A stretch of 64,000 bases of DNA from positions 372,001 to 436,000 of the forward strand of contig NZ_CP013987.1 in the NCBI RefSeq assembly GCF_001518815.1. Reading direction: 5' to 3'. Made by a program: the position numbers and the translations under genes. The notes beneath the pieces were generated by a model that had not been told where the DNA came from, did not search any database, and was given only the letters and a program-made list of their open reading frames with translations. The stretch comes from Pseudomonas oryzihabitans. GTDB taxonomy: Bacteria; Pseudomonadota; Gammaproteobacteria; Pseudomonadales; Pseudomonadaceae. Below, in pieces: positions 24,948 to 35,611 of the stretch. Each line of letters starts with the position of its first letter. Positions within the stretch are counted from its first letter, which is position 1.

Positions 24948-26207
24948 ATGACCCCCTCACCCGCACTCCGCCCCACCGCCCGTTACTACGGCCTGGAATG
25001 GCTGAGATTCCTCATGGCGCTGTACATGGTCGTCTACCACCTGGGCGGGCTCTATAGCGATCTGCCGGACGCCTTCCGCCGCCTGGCCGGCATGGGCTTC
25101 TTCGCCACCAGCACCTTCTTTCTGCTCTCCGGCTTTCTGCTGGCCCACGTCAGCCTGGATCGCCAGGGCGCGCTCAAGGGCAGCTCGCGCGGCTTCGTGC
25201 TGCGCCGACTGTGCAACCTCTATCCCATCCATTTGCTCACTCTGCTGGTGGCGCTAGGCCTGTCCTACTGGCTGTCCCAGGACTCCTGGCTGGAGCACGG
25301 GGTGCCGGTCTACTACAACCAGCATCCTTATCTGCAGCTGGAGGAGGGCAGCGAGCTGGACGAAATGCTGCCGCTGACCTGGCTGGCCGCTACCACCCAT
25401 GTGCTCCTGCAACTGCTTCTGCTGCAATCCTGGGAACCGCGCTTTCTCTGGCTCAACGGCGCCGCCTGGTCGATCTCGGCACTGCTGTTCTTCTACCTGC
25501 TGTTCCCGCTGCTGGGCCCGCGACTGATGCGCCTGCGCCGCTGGGCCCTGGCTGCCGCCGTGCTCTGGGGGCTCTATCTGCTCGGACCGCTGGTGGCCAC
25601 CTGGGCCCAGGCTTTCGATACCGTCACCGTGGGCGTCATCCATCGCAATCCGCTGATCCGCCTGCCGGAGTTCCTGCTCGGCATCCTGCTCTATCGCGCC
25701 GTGCAGGAGCCCTGGGTGGCCGAGACGACCCAGCGCCTGCGCGTACCTCTGCTGCTGTTCGGCCTCACCGGCCTGTGGCTGGGCGCCCTGCTACTGGAAG
25801 GCGATGGCCGCCGCTGGTTCTACCTGGTCCACAACGGCCTGCTCACGCCCTTCCAGGCCGCCGTGCTGCTGGCCTGCGCCACCTTCGGCGAGCCCGGCCG
25901 CGCCGGTGTGCGCCGCCTGGCCCAGCGCCTCGGCGAGGCCTCACTGTGCATCTTCGCCGTCCACACCCCGCTGATCGGCGTGCTCGAACCCTGGACCCGC
26001 ACCCTGCTGGGCTGGATGCACCTGGCCGGCGACAGCCTCGAAGACCTGGCAGAAGACGTCGGCGAGGTGCTGGCGCTGCCCATCCCCATCCCCGGTTGGA
26101 TGCTGCCGCTGCACCTGGTGCTCATCGTCCTGCTCGGCCTGGCCATGCAGCGCTGGGTAGCCGGCCCGCTAAGGCGCTGGCTGCAGGCACGCTTGCCCAA
26201 CTCTTAA
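24948..26207 (+). CDS. Acyltransferase 3 (OafA/NodX) family membrane protein
   Basis: 419 residues with about ten hydrophobic helices. The family signature is in helix 1, WLRFLMALYMVVYHLGG with the conserved His near residue 31, and in the first loop, FFLLSGFLLAHV and RRLCNLYPIH. Such proteins O-acylate envelope sugars or other surface molecules using acyl-CoA from the cytoplasm. No polysaccharide gene is nearby to name the acceptor. The upstream region has a Pho-box-like pair, which could mean induction in phosphate starvation. The DUF4337 gene lies 58 bp downstream on the same strand. Confidence 0.85.
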   Translation: MTPSPALRPTARYYGLEWLRFLMALYMVVYHLGGLYSDLPDAFRRLAGMGFFATSTFFLLSGFLLAHVSLDRQGALKGSSRGFVLRRLCNLYPIHLLTLLVALGLSYWLSQDSWLEHGVPVYYNQHPYLQLEEGSELDEMLPLTWLAATTHVLLQLLLLQSWEPRFLWLNGAAWSISALLFFYLLFPLLGPRLMRLRRWALAAAVLWGLYLLGPLVATWAQAFDTVTVGVIHRNPLIRLPEFLLGILLYRAVQEPWVAETTQRLRVPLLLFGLTGLWLGALLLEGDGRRWFYLVHNGLLTPFQAAVLLACATFGEPGRAGVRRLAQRLGEASLCIFAVHTPLIGVLEPWTRTLLGWMHLAGDSLEDLAEDVGEVLALPIPIPGWMLPLHLVLIVLLGLAMQRWVAGPLRRWLQARLPNS

Positions 26208-26265
26208 GAAGGCCTTAAGCCAGCCCGACTAGCCTCGCCGCAGGAATCCGCAGCGGAGCTGAACC

Positions 26266-26847
26266 TTGTCCAGCGAATACGAAGTCCACGGCCCCCACGA
26301 CCACGAAGTGGAACACGCCGCTCACAGCGCCCATCGCCGCGACAGCCTCACCGGCCGCATCGCCGTCACCACCGCCATCCTCGCGACGCTAGGCGCGCTC
26401 TGTGCCTATCAGGGCGGCAACGCCGAGAGCCTGGCGCTCTACTACAAGAACGAAGAAGCCATCGCCAAGACCGAAGCCGCCAACCAATGGGGCTACTACC
26501 AGGCCAAGGGCGAAAAGCAGAACCTCGCCGACTTGGGCGCCGCGCTCACTACCAACCCCGAGACCGCACAACGCTTCATCCAGGACAGCCAACGCTATGC
26601 CCAGCAAAAGGCCGAGATCCGCACCAAGGCCGAAGCCTTGGAAGCCAAGGTCGACGCCAACGAAGCCCTGAGCGAAACCCAACTCCACCGCCACCACCGC
26701 TGGGCCCAGGCCACCATGCTCATGCAGGTCGCCATCTCCCTGGCCGCCATCACTCTGCTGACCCGGCGGCGGTGGTTGCAGGCGGCGGTCTATGGGGTGG
26801 CGGGGGGAGGGGTAGTGGTTGGGATGTTGGCGCTGTTGCATGTGTAA
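26266..26847 (+). CDS. DUF4337 membrane protein, TTG start
   Basis: 193 residues. A His-rich N-terminus (about 1-27) precedes a first membrane helix (about 32-48), then a long helical, Ala/Glu/Gln-rich central part and two C-terminal helices (about 150-190). The motifs ANQWGYYQAK and HHRWAQATMLMQVAISLA match the DUF4337 family, whose function is unknown. No ATG lies near the family start. The TTG at 26266 has GGAG exactly 7 nt upstream, so I accept it. The central region may form a coiled coil. Confidence 0.8.
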   Translation: MSSEYEVHGPHDHEVEHAAHSAHRRDSLTGRIAVTTAILATLGALCAYQGGNAESLALYYKNEEAIAKTEAANQWGYYQAKGEKQNLADLGAALTTNPETAQRFIQDSQRYAQQKAEIRTKAEALEAKVDANEALSETQLHRHHRWAQATMLMQVAISLAAITLLTRRRWLQAAVYGVAGGGVVVGMLALLHV

Positions 26848-26880
26848 GCGCCAGAAGCGTGAAAAGCGATCTGCAGGCAC

Positions 26881-26904
26881 AAAAAAGCCGCGCAAGGCGC
26901 GGCT
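26881..26904 (-). terminator. Terminator after tRNA-Ile2
   Basis: On the minus strand, AGCCGCGC/GCGCGGCT forms a short-loop hairpin that runs into six T, 10 bp past the tRNA 3' end. It could also stop transcription from the DUF4337 side. Confidence 0.8.
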
Positions 26905-26913
26905 CCTGAAAGC

Positions 26914-26990
26914 TGGTGGGCCCACACGGACTCGAACCGTGGACCAAAGGATTATGAGTCCTCTGCTCTAACCAACTGAGCTATAGGCCC
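26914..26990 (-). tRNA. ileX: tRNA-Ile2 with CAU anticodon
   Basis: A 77-nt cloverleaf with encoded CCA. The acceptor stem is GGGCCTA/TGGGCCC, the T-loop is GGTTCGAGTCC and the anticodon loop is CTCATAA (anticodon CAT). The arm GACTCATAATCC and the following TTTGGTCC resemble the E. coli tRNA-Ile2 whose CAU is converted to lysidine-AU by TilS, so it should read AUA rather than AUG. It differs from the elongator-Met pattern. It lies downstream of rpoD, its usual place in Pseudomonas. Confidence 0.9.
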
Positions 26991-27047
26991 TATAGCGCGG
27001 TGGAGTATACCGGGGTGGGGGAGGATCGCCAAACCCTTGTCGGGCAT

Positions 27048-27076
27048 AAAAAAACCGGAGCCTGGGCTCCGGTTTT
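27048..27076 (-). terminator. Terminator after rpoD
   Basis: On the minus strand, AAAACCGGAGCC/GGCTCCGGTTTT is a near-perfect stem that ends in a run of T. It is 20 bp past the rpoD stop and ends the rpsU-dnaG-rpoD operon. Confidence 0.9.
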
Positions 27077-27095
27077 CTGGTGCAGCATGGGCGCC

Positions 27096-28949
<1,854 letters not shown>

Positions 28950-28994
28950 AGGTACCCTTCCACTGAAGGCTTAGGCGGGCAAAAATAGCTGAAC

Positions 28995-29000
28995 ATTATA
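28995..29000 (-). promoter_or_regulatory. -10 box in the dnaG-rpoD gap
   Basis: A perfect TATAAT on the minus strand 46 bp upstream of the rpoD ATG. A recognisable -35 is weak (TGGCAC, 18-bp spacer). It would allow rpoD to be transcribed without rpsU-dnaG. Confidence 0.5.
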
Positions 29001-29025
29001 GCCGGTTAGACGGTGGTCGTGCCAG

Positions 29026-30933
29026 TTAGGTCACGGACCCCGCCGGACGGCTGAGGAGTTCGCGTAGGCGGTCCTTGTCTTCGGAGCTCAGCTCGCTCTG
29101 TCGCGCCTTGCGTAGGAGTTGCTCCAGCGAGCGATCACGCTGGCTGGCGGCTAACCTCGTTATGGTGTCGAAAAACTGTTGTTCAAGGTTGTCGCCGGCA
29201 ATCAGCCATTCTTTTTCCGCCAGGGCGCGCAGCAGTCGACCCTGTTCGGTGCCGTGCCAGCGCGCGATGAGCGCCAGGGTGCTCTGCCCCGGTTTCTTCT
29301 GCAGGGCCTCGACCAGGGCGACCAGCAGCTGGGCGTACTGATCGCTTTCCTCGGCCAGGTTGCGGGCGTCCTGTACCGCCTGGGCCAGGGTCGGGTGGTG
29401 CAGCAGGCTGCGCAGCGCGGCCAGTACCGGCGTCTCCACCTTGACCGGGGGCTGACGTGGAATGCGCTCTCCACCGCCCTTGCCGTTGAAATCCTTTTTC
29501 CAACCCTTGCCATCGCGCCCGCCCTTGCCGTCGCGGCGTGGCGTCCACTGCTGCTGTGCGGGGGCTTCTTCGGCATGGGCATAGGCATAGTCGCCATAGT
29601 CCATGGGAGGAGCGTCCTGCGGCGGCGCGGCGGGTGCCAGCTGGCTCAAGGCGTCGTTGCCCAGGCCAGTGAGTTCGCTCAGGCGCTGGCGCATCAGCAG
29701 CCGCAGGTTGTTGCCAGGGATCTTCTCGATCAGCGGCGCCGCCAAGGTGGCCAAGTGCGCCTTGCCCTCCAGGGTGGCCGGATCCGCTTCGATCATGAGT
29801 TGCTGGAAGAAGTACTCGGCCAGCGGCTGGGCCTGCTGGACGAAGCGCGCCTGGAAGGCATCCGCGCCTTCGGCACGGACCAGGGTATCCGGGTCTTCGC
29901 CTTCGGGCAGGAACAGGAAGCGCACCCGAAAGCCGTCCTTGAGCACCGGTAGTGCCGATTCCAGGGCGCGCCAGGCGGCGCTACGGCCAGCCTGGTCGCC
30001 GTCGAAGCAGAACAGGATGCTCGGCACGATGCGGAACAGTCGCTTGATGTGCTCTTCGCTGGTGGCGGTGCCCAGTGTGGCCACGGCATTGCGGATGCCT
30101 TGCTGGGCCAGGGCGATGACGTCCATGTAGCCTTCCACGACCAGGATCTCGTCCAGGTCACGGTTGTGCTTGCGCGCCTCGAACAGGCCGTAGAGTTCCT
30201 GGCCCTTGTGGAACACCGGGGTCTCCGGCGAGTTGAGGTACTTGGGCTTGTCGTCGCCCAGCACGCGGCCGCCAAAGGCAATGACCCGACCGCGGCTATC
30301 GCGGATGGGGAAGATCACTCTGTCGCGAAAGCGGTCGTAACGCTTGCCGCTCTCAGCGTTCTCAACCAGCAGGCCGGCATCGAGCATGGCCTTCTGCTGG
30401 AGGTCATCGCCGCCCAGGTGCTTGCCCAGGTTGTCCCAGCCGGGCGGGGCGAAGCCCAGGCCGAAGTCACGGGCGATCTCGCCGGTCAGGCCGCGCTTCT
30501 TCAGGTAGTCCACCGCCGCCTGGCGCTTGGGATGGTTGCGCAGCGCCAGGCGATAGAACTCGGCGGCTGCGGCCAGCAAGGGGTAGAGCGGGGAGTCCGT
30601 GGGTTGTCGCGGCTTGCGCCGGCCGCCGCTTTCTTCGCGTGGCACCTCGACGCCGGCACGCTTGGCCAGCTCCTCGACCGCCTCGGGAAATTCGAGGTTG
30701 TCGTGGTCCATGATGAAGCCCAGGGCATTGCCGCCCGCGCCGCAGCCGAAGCAGTAGTAGAACTGCTTGTCAGGGCTGACGCTGAAGGAGGGCGTCTTCT
30801 CGTTATGGAAGGGGCAGCAGGCCATCCAGTTCTTGCCGGCCTTCTTGAGCTTCACCCGCGCCCCCACCACCTCGACGATGTCGGTGCGATTGAGCAGGTC
30901 GTCGATGAAGCCTTGCGGGATGAGTCCGGCCAT
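29026..30933 (-). CDS. dnaG: DNA primase DnaG
   Basis: 635 residues. The N-terminal zinc finger has the CPFHNEKTPSFSV and YYCFGCG segments (about 40-65). The TOPRIM catalytic core has VVEGYMDVIAL and CFDGDQAGRSA (about 265-310). A poorly conserved Gly/Lys/Pro-rich linker (about 430-500) leads to the C-terminal helicase-binding domain. DnaG lays RNA primers for replication. It is the middle gene of rpsU-dnaG-rpoD. The 313-bp gap to rpsU contains a terminator and an inserted small repeat element. Confidence 0.98.
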   Translation of the reverse strand: MAGLIPQGFIDDLLNRTDIVEVVGARVKLKKAGKNWMACCPFHNEKTPSFSVSPDKQFYYCFGCGAGGNALGFIMDHDNLEFPEAVEELAKRAGVEVPREESGGRRKPRQPTDSPLYPLLAAAAEFYRLALRNHPKRQAAVDYLKKRGLTGEIARDFGLGFAPPGWDNLGKHLGGDDLQQKAMLDAGLLVENAESGKRYDRFRDRVIFPIRDSRGRVIAFGGRVLGDDKPKYLNSPETPVFHKGQELYGLFEARKHNRDLDEILVVEGYMDVIALAQQGIRNAVATLGTATSEEHIKRLFRIVPSILFCFDGDQAGRSAAWRALESALPVLKDGFRVRFLFLPEGEDPDTLVRAEGADAFQARFVQQAQPLAEYFFQQLMIEADPATLEGKAHLATLAAPLIEKIPGNNLRLLMRQRLSELTGLGNDALSQLAPAAPPQDAPPMDYGDYAYAHAEEAPAQQQWTPRRDGKGGRDGKGWKKDFNGKGGGERIPRQPPVKVETPVLAALRSLLHHPTLAQAVQDARNLAEESDQYAQLLVALVEALQKKPGQSTLALIARWHGTEQGRLLRALAEKEWLIAGDNLEQQFFDTITRLAASQRDRSLEQLLRKARQSELSSEDKDRLRELLSRPAGSVT

Positions 30934-30989
30934 GGTCAGCGTCTGGATAGAAGGGCGAAGAGCGGAGGGTGGAGCGAGGAGGGCAGTCT

Positions 30990-31152
30990 AGTGCGGTGCC
31001 TCAGAAGTTATCTACACAATTTTGGCGGCGCTTTTTCGTCCTGGACGGCGTTGCTACTCCTCGCCATAGCCCTGCTATGACTCGTCGCAGCGCCTTGCCC
31101 AAGCCAAAAAATCACTCGCCAAATCTTGCGCGAACTTCTGAGGCACCGCACT
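30990..31152. mobile_element. MITE-like element with 20-bp perfect terminal inverted repeats (copy 1)
   Basis: AGTGCGGTGCCTCAGAAGTT at 30990-31009 returns as its exact reverse complement at 31133-31152. The 123-bp interior has no open frame of note but contains an internal palindrome CATAGCCCTGCTATG. A related copy lies in opposite orientation at 41956-42096, with many matching blocks. No target-site duplication is obvious. No transposase gene is in the window, so it would be non-autonomous. Confidence 0.7.
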
Positions 31153-31194
31153 GCGCCAGAGGACGCCAGGGCGAAACGGGAAGGCCAGAAACAA

Positions 31195-31219
31195 ACAACC
31201 CGACCAGAGGTCGGGTTGT
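31195..31219 (-). terminator. Terminator/attenuator between rpsU and dnaG
   Basis: An 11-bp perfect stem ACAACCCGACC/GGTCGGGTTGT with a 3-nt loop, followed on the minus strand by a T-rich tail. E. coli has a partial terminator at the same place, which lowers dnaG expression relative to rpsU. Confidence 0.85.
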
Positions 31220-31246
31220 CTTATAACGCCAGAGAAGCGCTGTAAC

Positions 31247-31462
31247 TCAGTACAGGCGCTCGCGACGGCGCTGCTCGCGCTGTACTTTCTTGGCGTGACG
31301 CTTGACCGCGGCGGCAGCTTTACGCTTGCGCTCAGCGGTGGGCTTTTCGTAGAACTCGCGGCTACGAACTTCGGCCAGTACACCGGCCTTCTCGCAGGAA
31401 CGCTTGAAACGACGCAGCGCTACGTCGAAGGGTTCGTTTTCTTTGACTTTGACGTTGGGCAT
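31247..31462 (-). CDS. rpsU: 30S ribosomal protein S21
   Basis: 71 residues, the standard bacterial S21: [19 protein letters not shown] at the start and a strongly basic C-terminal half ending RRERLY. S21 helps the 30S subunit recognise mRNA. It is the first gene of the macromolecular synthesis operon and is divergent from tsaD, with about 205 bp of shared upstream DNA. In that region, TTGAAG and TTAAAA 18 bp apart on the minus strand are a weak promoter candidate. Confidence 0.99.
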   Translation of the reverse strand: MPNVKVKENEPFDVALRRFKRSCEKAGVLAEVRSREFYEKPTAERKRKAAAAVKRHAKKVQREQRRRERLY

Positions 31463-31667
31463 CCAGGTCGTACCTTCAAATTTACCGAGGTTTAATCCAA
31501 CGCTAGCGGCAAAAGGGCACGGGAAGCGTCGGTTTTTAAGGGTTGCGGATAGTAACTCTTCAACTGCCTTGCTGCCAAGCCCCGGCGGACGAAAAGCGCT
31601 GGCCGGTGCTGGAAGCGGCGCTTATCATGGGCAGCCTGACATCTTATACCCTCGAAGGCTTATCTCC

Positions 31668-32693
31668 ATGCGTGTTCTGGGACTGGAAACGTCCTGCGAT
31701 GAAACCGGCGTCGCCCTCTACGACAGCGAGCGCGGCCTGCTGGCCGATGCGCTGTTCAGCCAGATCGATCTGCACCGCGTCTACGGTGGCGTGGTGCCGG
31801 AGCTCGCTTCGCGCGACCACGTCAAGCGCATGCTGCCGCTGATCCGCGAAGTGCTGGACGAGGCGGGCAGCCGCCCTGAAGACGTGGACGCCATCGCCTA
31901 TACCGCCGGCCCTGGTCTGGTCGGCGCCCTGCTGGTGGGCGCGGCCTGCGCCCAGGCATTGGCGCTGGCCTGGGGCGTGCCCGCCTTGGGCGTCCACCAT
32001 ATGGAAGGTCATCTGCTGGCTCCCATGCTCGAAGAGCAGCCGCCGCAGTTTCCCTTCGTCGCCCTGCTGGTCTCCGGTGGCCACACTCAGCTGGTACAGG
32101 TGGATGGCATCGGTCGCTATACGGTGCTGGGCGAGTCCCTGGACGACGCTGCCGGCGAGGCCTTCGACAAGACCGCCAAGCTGTTGGGCCTGAGCTATCC
32201 GGGCGGACCGGAAATCGCGCGCCTGGCCGAGCGTGGCGTCCCAGGCCGCTTCGTCTTCCCGCGACCGATGACCGATCGGCCAGGGCTGGAATTCAGTTTC
32301 AGCGGTCTCAAGACGTTCACCCTCACCACCTGGCAGCGTTGCAAGGCCGCCGGTGACGATGGCGAGCAGACCCGCTGCGATATCGCCCTGGCCTTCCAGA
32401 CGGCGGTGGTCGAGACCCTAGCGATCAAGTGCAAGAGAGCGCTGAAGCAGGCCGGTCTGAAGTCACTGGTGATCGCCGGTGGCGTCAGTGCCAACCAGGC
32501 GCTGCGCCAGACGCTGGAGCAGATGCTTGGCGAGCTGGGTGGTCACGTCTTCTATGCCCGGCCGCGCTTCTGCACCGACAACGGTGCCATGATCGCCTAT
32601 GCCGGTTGCCAGCGTTTGCTAGCCGGCCAGCAGGAAGGTCCGGCCATTGCCGTCAAGGCGCGCTGGCCCATGGAGCAGCTGGCGGCGCTCTGA
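31668..32693 (+). CDS. tsaD: tRNA threonylcarbamoyladenosine biosynthesis protein TsaD
   Basis: 341 residues, full length. The ATPase-fold signature [16 protein letters not shown] opens the protein, the iron ligands are in [10 protein letters not shown] (about residues 110-119), and [11 protein letters not shown] and [10 protein letters not shown] are near the C-terminus. With TsaB and TsaE it transfers the threonylcarbamoyl group to A37 of ANN-reading tRNAs. I placed the start at the ATG at 31668, which fits the family; the frame is open 88 codons upstream into rpsU but without family similarity. Divergent from rpsU, the classic arrangement. Confidence 0.97.
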   Translation: MRVLGLETSCDETGVALYDSERGLLADALFSQIDLHRVYGGVVPELASRDHVKRMLPLIREVLDEAGSRPEDVDAIAYTAGPGLVGALLVGAACAQALALAWGVPALGVHHMEGHLLAPMLEEQPPQFPFVALLVSGGHTQLVQVDGIGRYTVLGESLDDAAGEAFDKTAKLLGLSYPGGPEIARLAERGVPGRFVFPRPMTDRPGLEFSFSGLKTFTLTTWQRCKAAGDDGEQTRCDIALAFQTAVVETLAIKCKRALKQAGLKSLVIAGGVSANQALRQTLEQMLGELGGHVFYARPRFCTDNGAMIAYAGCQRLLAGQQEGPAIAVKARWPMEQLAAL

Positions 32694-32738
32694 GACGGGC
32701 GGAAGGCGTCGCTGGGCAATCCCCGTGCGGCGCCAGGG

Positions 32739-33308
32739 TCAAAAATGACGCTCGGTCCCCTGACGCAGGGCGCGCAGATTGTGTCTATGGCGAATCAGGA
32801 TGAGCAGCGCGAGCAGCAGCATCGGCGCCAGCAGGTCCGGGCGCTGCCAGGCAAACAGCGGCAGGATGCCGAGCAGCGCCACCAGCGACGCCAGGGAGGC
32901 GATCCGGAGCGTGGCGAACACCGTGGCCCAAAGGGCGAGACCCAGCAGGGCAGCGGGTGGATAGACCCCCAGCAGCAGACCGGCGGCCGTGGCGACGCCC
33001 TTGCCGCCTCTGAAGTGGAAGTACAGCGGATAGAGATGACCGACCACGGCAGCCAGGCCAATCCAGGCCTGCTGCAGCGGCGAGAGTCCCAGCTGCTGAG
33101 CGATGAGCACGGGAATCAGGCTCTTGCTCAGGTCGCCGGCCAGGGTCAGCAGCGCCAGCTTGCGTCCGGCCAGACGCAGCATGTTGCTGGCGCCGGGATT
33201 GCCGGAGCCGTCGTGACGCGGGTCGCGAGTGCCGAACAGGCGACTGAGCAGCACGGCGAAGGAGAGCGAGCCCAGCAGGTAGGCCAGCAGGAGCAGCAGC
33301 CAGAACAT
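32739..33308 (-). CDS. plsY: Glycerol-3-phosphate acyltransferase PlsY
   Basis: 189 residues with five to six membrane helices. PlsY motifs: [30 protein letters not shown]-type (the conserved SGNPGASN at about 40-47), [23 protein letters not shown] and the final basic segment [10 protein letters not shown]. It transfers acyl groups from acyl-phosphate to glycerol-3-phosphate, the first step of phospholipid synthesis. The ATG at 33308 matches the family start; upstream in-frame codons overlap the folB promoter. Convergent with tsaD and divergent from folB. Confidence 0.95.
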   Translation of the reverse strand: MFWLLLLLAYLLGSLSFAVLLSRLFGTRDPRHDGSGNPGASNMLRLAGRKLALLTLAGDLSKSLIPVLIAQQLGLSPLQQAWIGLAAVVGHLYPLYFHFRGGKGVATAAGLLLGVYPPAALLGLALWATVFATLRIASLASLVALLGILPLFAWQRPDLLAPMLLLALLILIRHRHNLRALRQGTERHF

Positions 33309-33418
33309 GGTAGGGTTCCGCGCCAGGAGAAGGCTCGATTCTACCGACAGCCCGCCGCCCGACGATAGGCCGGCGGCGACGATCAAACAGAGCACGGCAA
33401 AGGTGCGAGGCAAAGGCA

Positions 33419-33772
33419 GTGGACAAGGTTTTCATCGAGGGGCTCGAGGTCGACACCGTGATAGGGGTGTACGACTGGGAGCGTGACATCCGCCAGTGCC
33501 TGCGCATCGATCTCACCATGGGCTGGGACATCCAGGCGGCGGCCGAGAACGACGAGCTCGAGCACACTTTGAATTACGCGGCGGTGGCCGAGCGCATCAC
33601 CACCTTCGCCCACGAGACCGCCTTCGAACTGGTCGAGACCTTTGCCGAGCGCCTGGCCGCCTTGCTGCAGGCGGAGTTCAAGTTGCCCTGGCTGCGCTTG
33701 CGCATCACCAAGCCCGGCGCGGTGCCGACCGCCCGTGGCGTGGGTGTGGAGATCGAGCGGGGGCAGGCGTGA
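33419..33772 (+). CDS. folB: Dihydroneopterin aldolase FolB
   Basis: 117 residues, standard size. FolB makes 6-hydroxymethyl-dihydropterin in folate synthesis. Motifs include [17 protein letters not shown] at the N-terminus with the catalytic Glu/Tyr region, [11 protein letters not shown], and [19 protein letters not shown] at the end. It starts at GTG (33419), preceded by GAGGCAAAGG. The stop overlaps the GTG start of folK by 4 bp (GTGA), so the two folate enzymes are translationally coupled. Confidence 0.95.
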   Translation: MDKVFIEGLEVDTVIGVYDWERDIRQCLRIDLTMGWDIQAAAENDELEHTLNYAAVAERITTFAHETAFELVETFAERLAALLQAEFKLPWLRLRITKPGAVPTARGVGVEIERGQA

Positions 33773-34302
33773 CCCGGGTCTATCTGGGGCTGGGCAGTAA
33801 CATCCAGCGCGAGCAGCATCTGGGTATGGCCCTGGACGAACTCGCGATGCTGCTGACCGATATGCAGTGCTCGCCGGTGTTCGAAAGCGAGGCCGTGGGT
33901 ATCCGCAGTGCGCCTTTCTTCAATCTGGTGGTGGCGGGTAACACCGACCTCGATCCCACGGCCCTGAGTCAGAGACTCAAGGCCATCGAAACCCGCAGTG
34001 GCCGCTATGCGCCGGATCGCCAGGGCTTGCCGCTGGACATCGACATCTTGCTGCATGGCGATCTGACCGGCGAGTTCGAGGGCCTGACGCTGCCGCGCGC
34101 CGAGATCCTGCGCAATGCCTTCGTGCTCTGGCCGCTGGCCTTGCTGGTGGGCGAGCGGCGGCATCCGGACAATGGCCGTAGCTTCAACGAGCTGTGGCAG
34201 GAAATGCGTGCCCAGACCAACCAGGTGTTGCGGCCGGTGTCTTTCAGTTGGAAGGGGATCGAGCTCACCCCAGAGACACTGCTTGGCACCAAGCTAGCGT
34301 AG
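33769..34302 (+). CDS. folK: 2-amino-4-hydroxy-6-hydroxymethyldihydropteridine pyrophosphokinase FolK
   Basis: 177 residues from the GTG at 33769, which overlaps the folB stop. The start VYLGLGSNI is the canonical HPPK N-terminus. The family motif around PLDIDILLHGD binds the two Mg ions (consensus D-x-D), and LPRAEILRNAFVLWPLALL is at about 120-140. FolK pyrophosphorylates the pterin made by FolB, so the two genes encode consecutive steps. A longer frame reaching into folB has no family similarity. Confidence 0.94.
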   Translation: MTRVYLGLGSNIQREQHLGMALDELAMLLTDMQCSPVFESEAVGIRSAPFFNLVVAGNTDLDPTALSQRLKAIETRSGRYAPDRQGLPLDIDILLHGDLTGEFEGLTLPRAEILRNAFVLWPLALLVGERRHPDNGRSFNELWQEMRAQTNQVLRPVSFSWKGIELTPETLLGTKLA

Positions 34303-34315
34303 CGCGGTAGTTGTT

Positions 34316-34436
34316 GGGCTTCGCTGCGCTCAGCGCCAACCTACGGGAGTGCCACTTGTCTCCCTCTACCGCTGGGAGAGGGCTGGGGTGAAAAGGCTCG
34401 GGTGCGAGGGCTCCACTGCGCTCAGCCCAACCTACG
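34316..34436. repeat. Two direct copies of a dispersed 29-30 bp repeat flanking a G/C hairpin
   Basis: GGGCTTCGCTGCGCTCAG... (34316-34345) and GGGCTCCACTGCGCTCAG... (34408-34436) share the same core and end in CCAACCTACG. Between them TCTCCCTCTACCGCTGGGAG forms a short hairpin similar to the one near 4205. This type of extragenic repeat is frequent in Pseudomonas. The second copy contains the stop codon of cca. Confidence 0.75.
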
Positions 34437-35559
34437 AAAGCTGTGCCAGGGCGTCGATGCGGGCCTGCTTGAGGGCCTCGCCCAGGGCCGCGCCCTTGAA
34501 GCCCTGGGCCACCAGCGGCTGTACCTCCACCCCGCGCAATACTTCGGCAGCCTGGCGCAGCAAGGCCAGCGGCGGCTCGCCCTCGTCGGTCCTGACCGTC
34601 GCCGCACAGGCGCAGGCCTGGAGGAATTCTTCGAAGCGCGCCGGACGCCGCAGCACATCGAACCCTTGCAGCAGCTCGAACCAGGCTTCCGGTGTCAGCT
34701 GCCGAGCCTGCAGGGCCGTGGGCCAGTGGCGAGCCAGCAACAGTGCCAGTTCGGCGGGTTCGCGCGGGACCTTGAGGCGGGCGCTGATCGCAGCGTGCTG
34801 CTCTTCGGGTACGTCCAGCAGCAGACAGGCCCAGCGCACATTCAGCGACGCCTGTACCTCTGCCGTCTGGCGCAGGGTGGCATAGAGCCGGGCACCCGGT
34901 TCAGGCCGATCGGCTGCGAAACGTGCCACGACTTCCGGCAAGAGCACGGCCAGGGCACCGCAATCGTGCAGCACCCGAATGAAGACATCGGGGCGCTCTT
35001 CGAGCAGGGCGCGGGAGATTTCCTTCCACAGCCGTTCGGCGGTCAGGGCATCCAGCTCGCCGCTGGCAACCATCTCCTGCATCAGCAGCAGCGTCTCGGG
35101 CGCCACCTGAAACCCCAGGGTGCAATAGCGGGCGGCGAAGCGGGCCACGCGCAGCACACGCAGGGGATCTTCGGCGAAGGCCGGGGAGACGTGGCGCAAC
35201 AGGCGCGCCTGGAGATCGGCGCGCCCGCCATAGGGGTCTATGACATGCCCCTCGTCATCCTCGGCCATGGCGTTGACGGTAAGGTCGCGGCGGATCAGAT
35301 CCTGTTCGAGGGTGACGTCGGGTGCGGCATGAAAGGTAAAGCCGCCATAGCCGCGCCCGCTCTTGCGTTCGGTACGGGCCAGGGCGTACTCCTCACCCGT
35401 CTCGGGATGCAGGAAGACCGGAAAGTCGGCCCCTACCGGGCGAAAGCCCTGGGCGGCCAGCGCCTCGGCGGTGGCACCTACCACGACCCAGTCCACTTCG
35501 GTGACCGGTCGGCCGAGCAGGCGATCGCGTACAGCGCCGCCTACCTTGTAGATTTGCAT
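34432..35559 (-). CDS. cca: CCA-adding tRNA nucleotidyltransferase, without the HD phosphohydrolase motif
   Basis: 375 residues. The class II nucleotidyltransferase core is intact: [13 protein letters not shown], the metal motif [18 protein letters not shown], and the base-recognition [16 protein letters not shown]. It builds or repairs the 3' CCA end of tRNA. The E. coli protein (412 aa) carries an HD domain after residue 220. Here the corresponding stretch (about 205-260) lacks the HxxM...HD pattern, so phosphatase/phosphodiesterase activities are probably lost. The stop codon TAG lies in a dispersed repeat (34408-34436), so the last residues may have been altered by repeat insertion. Confidence 0.93.
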   Translation of the reverse strand: MQIYKVGGAVRDRLLGRPVTEVDWVVVGATAEALAAQGFRPVGADFPVFLHPETGEEYALARTERKSGRGYGGFTFHAAPDVTLEQDLIRRDLTVNAMAEDDEGHVIDPYGGRADLQARLLRHVSPAFAEDPLRVLRVARFAARYCTLGFQVAPETLLLMQEMVASGELDALTAERLWKEISRALLEERPDVFIRVLHDCGALAVLLPEVVARFAADRPEPGARLYATLRQTAEVQASLNVRWACLLLDVPEEQHAAISARLKVPREPAELALLLARHWPTALQARQLTPEAWFELLQGFDVLRRPARFEEFLQACACAATVRTDEGEPPLALLRQAAEVLRGVEVQPLVAQGFKGAALGEALKQARIDALAQLS

Positions 35560-35611
35560 AGAAAAAGACCTCCTTGCGGAGGCCTAGGATAGCGTGAAAG
35601 ACCAGGTCGGC

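Larger units (their letters stand above)
30934..31246. other. 313-bp rpsU-dnaG gap
   Basis: No gene. It holds a small inverted-repeat element (30990-31152) and the attenuating terminator after rpsU (31195-31219). Confidence 0.85.

Noticed and set aside
26914-26990. Elongator or initiator tRNA-Met
   Set aside because: The anticodon is CAU, but the anticodon arm GACTCATAATCC and the acceptor stem resemble tRNA-Ile2, which is modified to read AUA.
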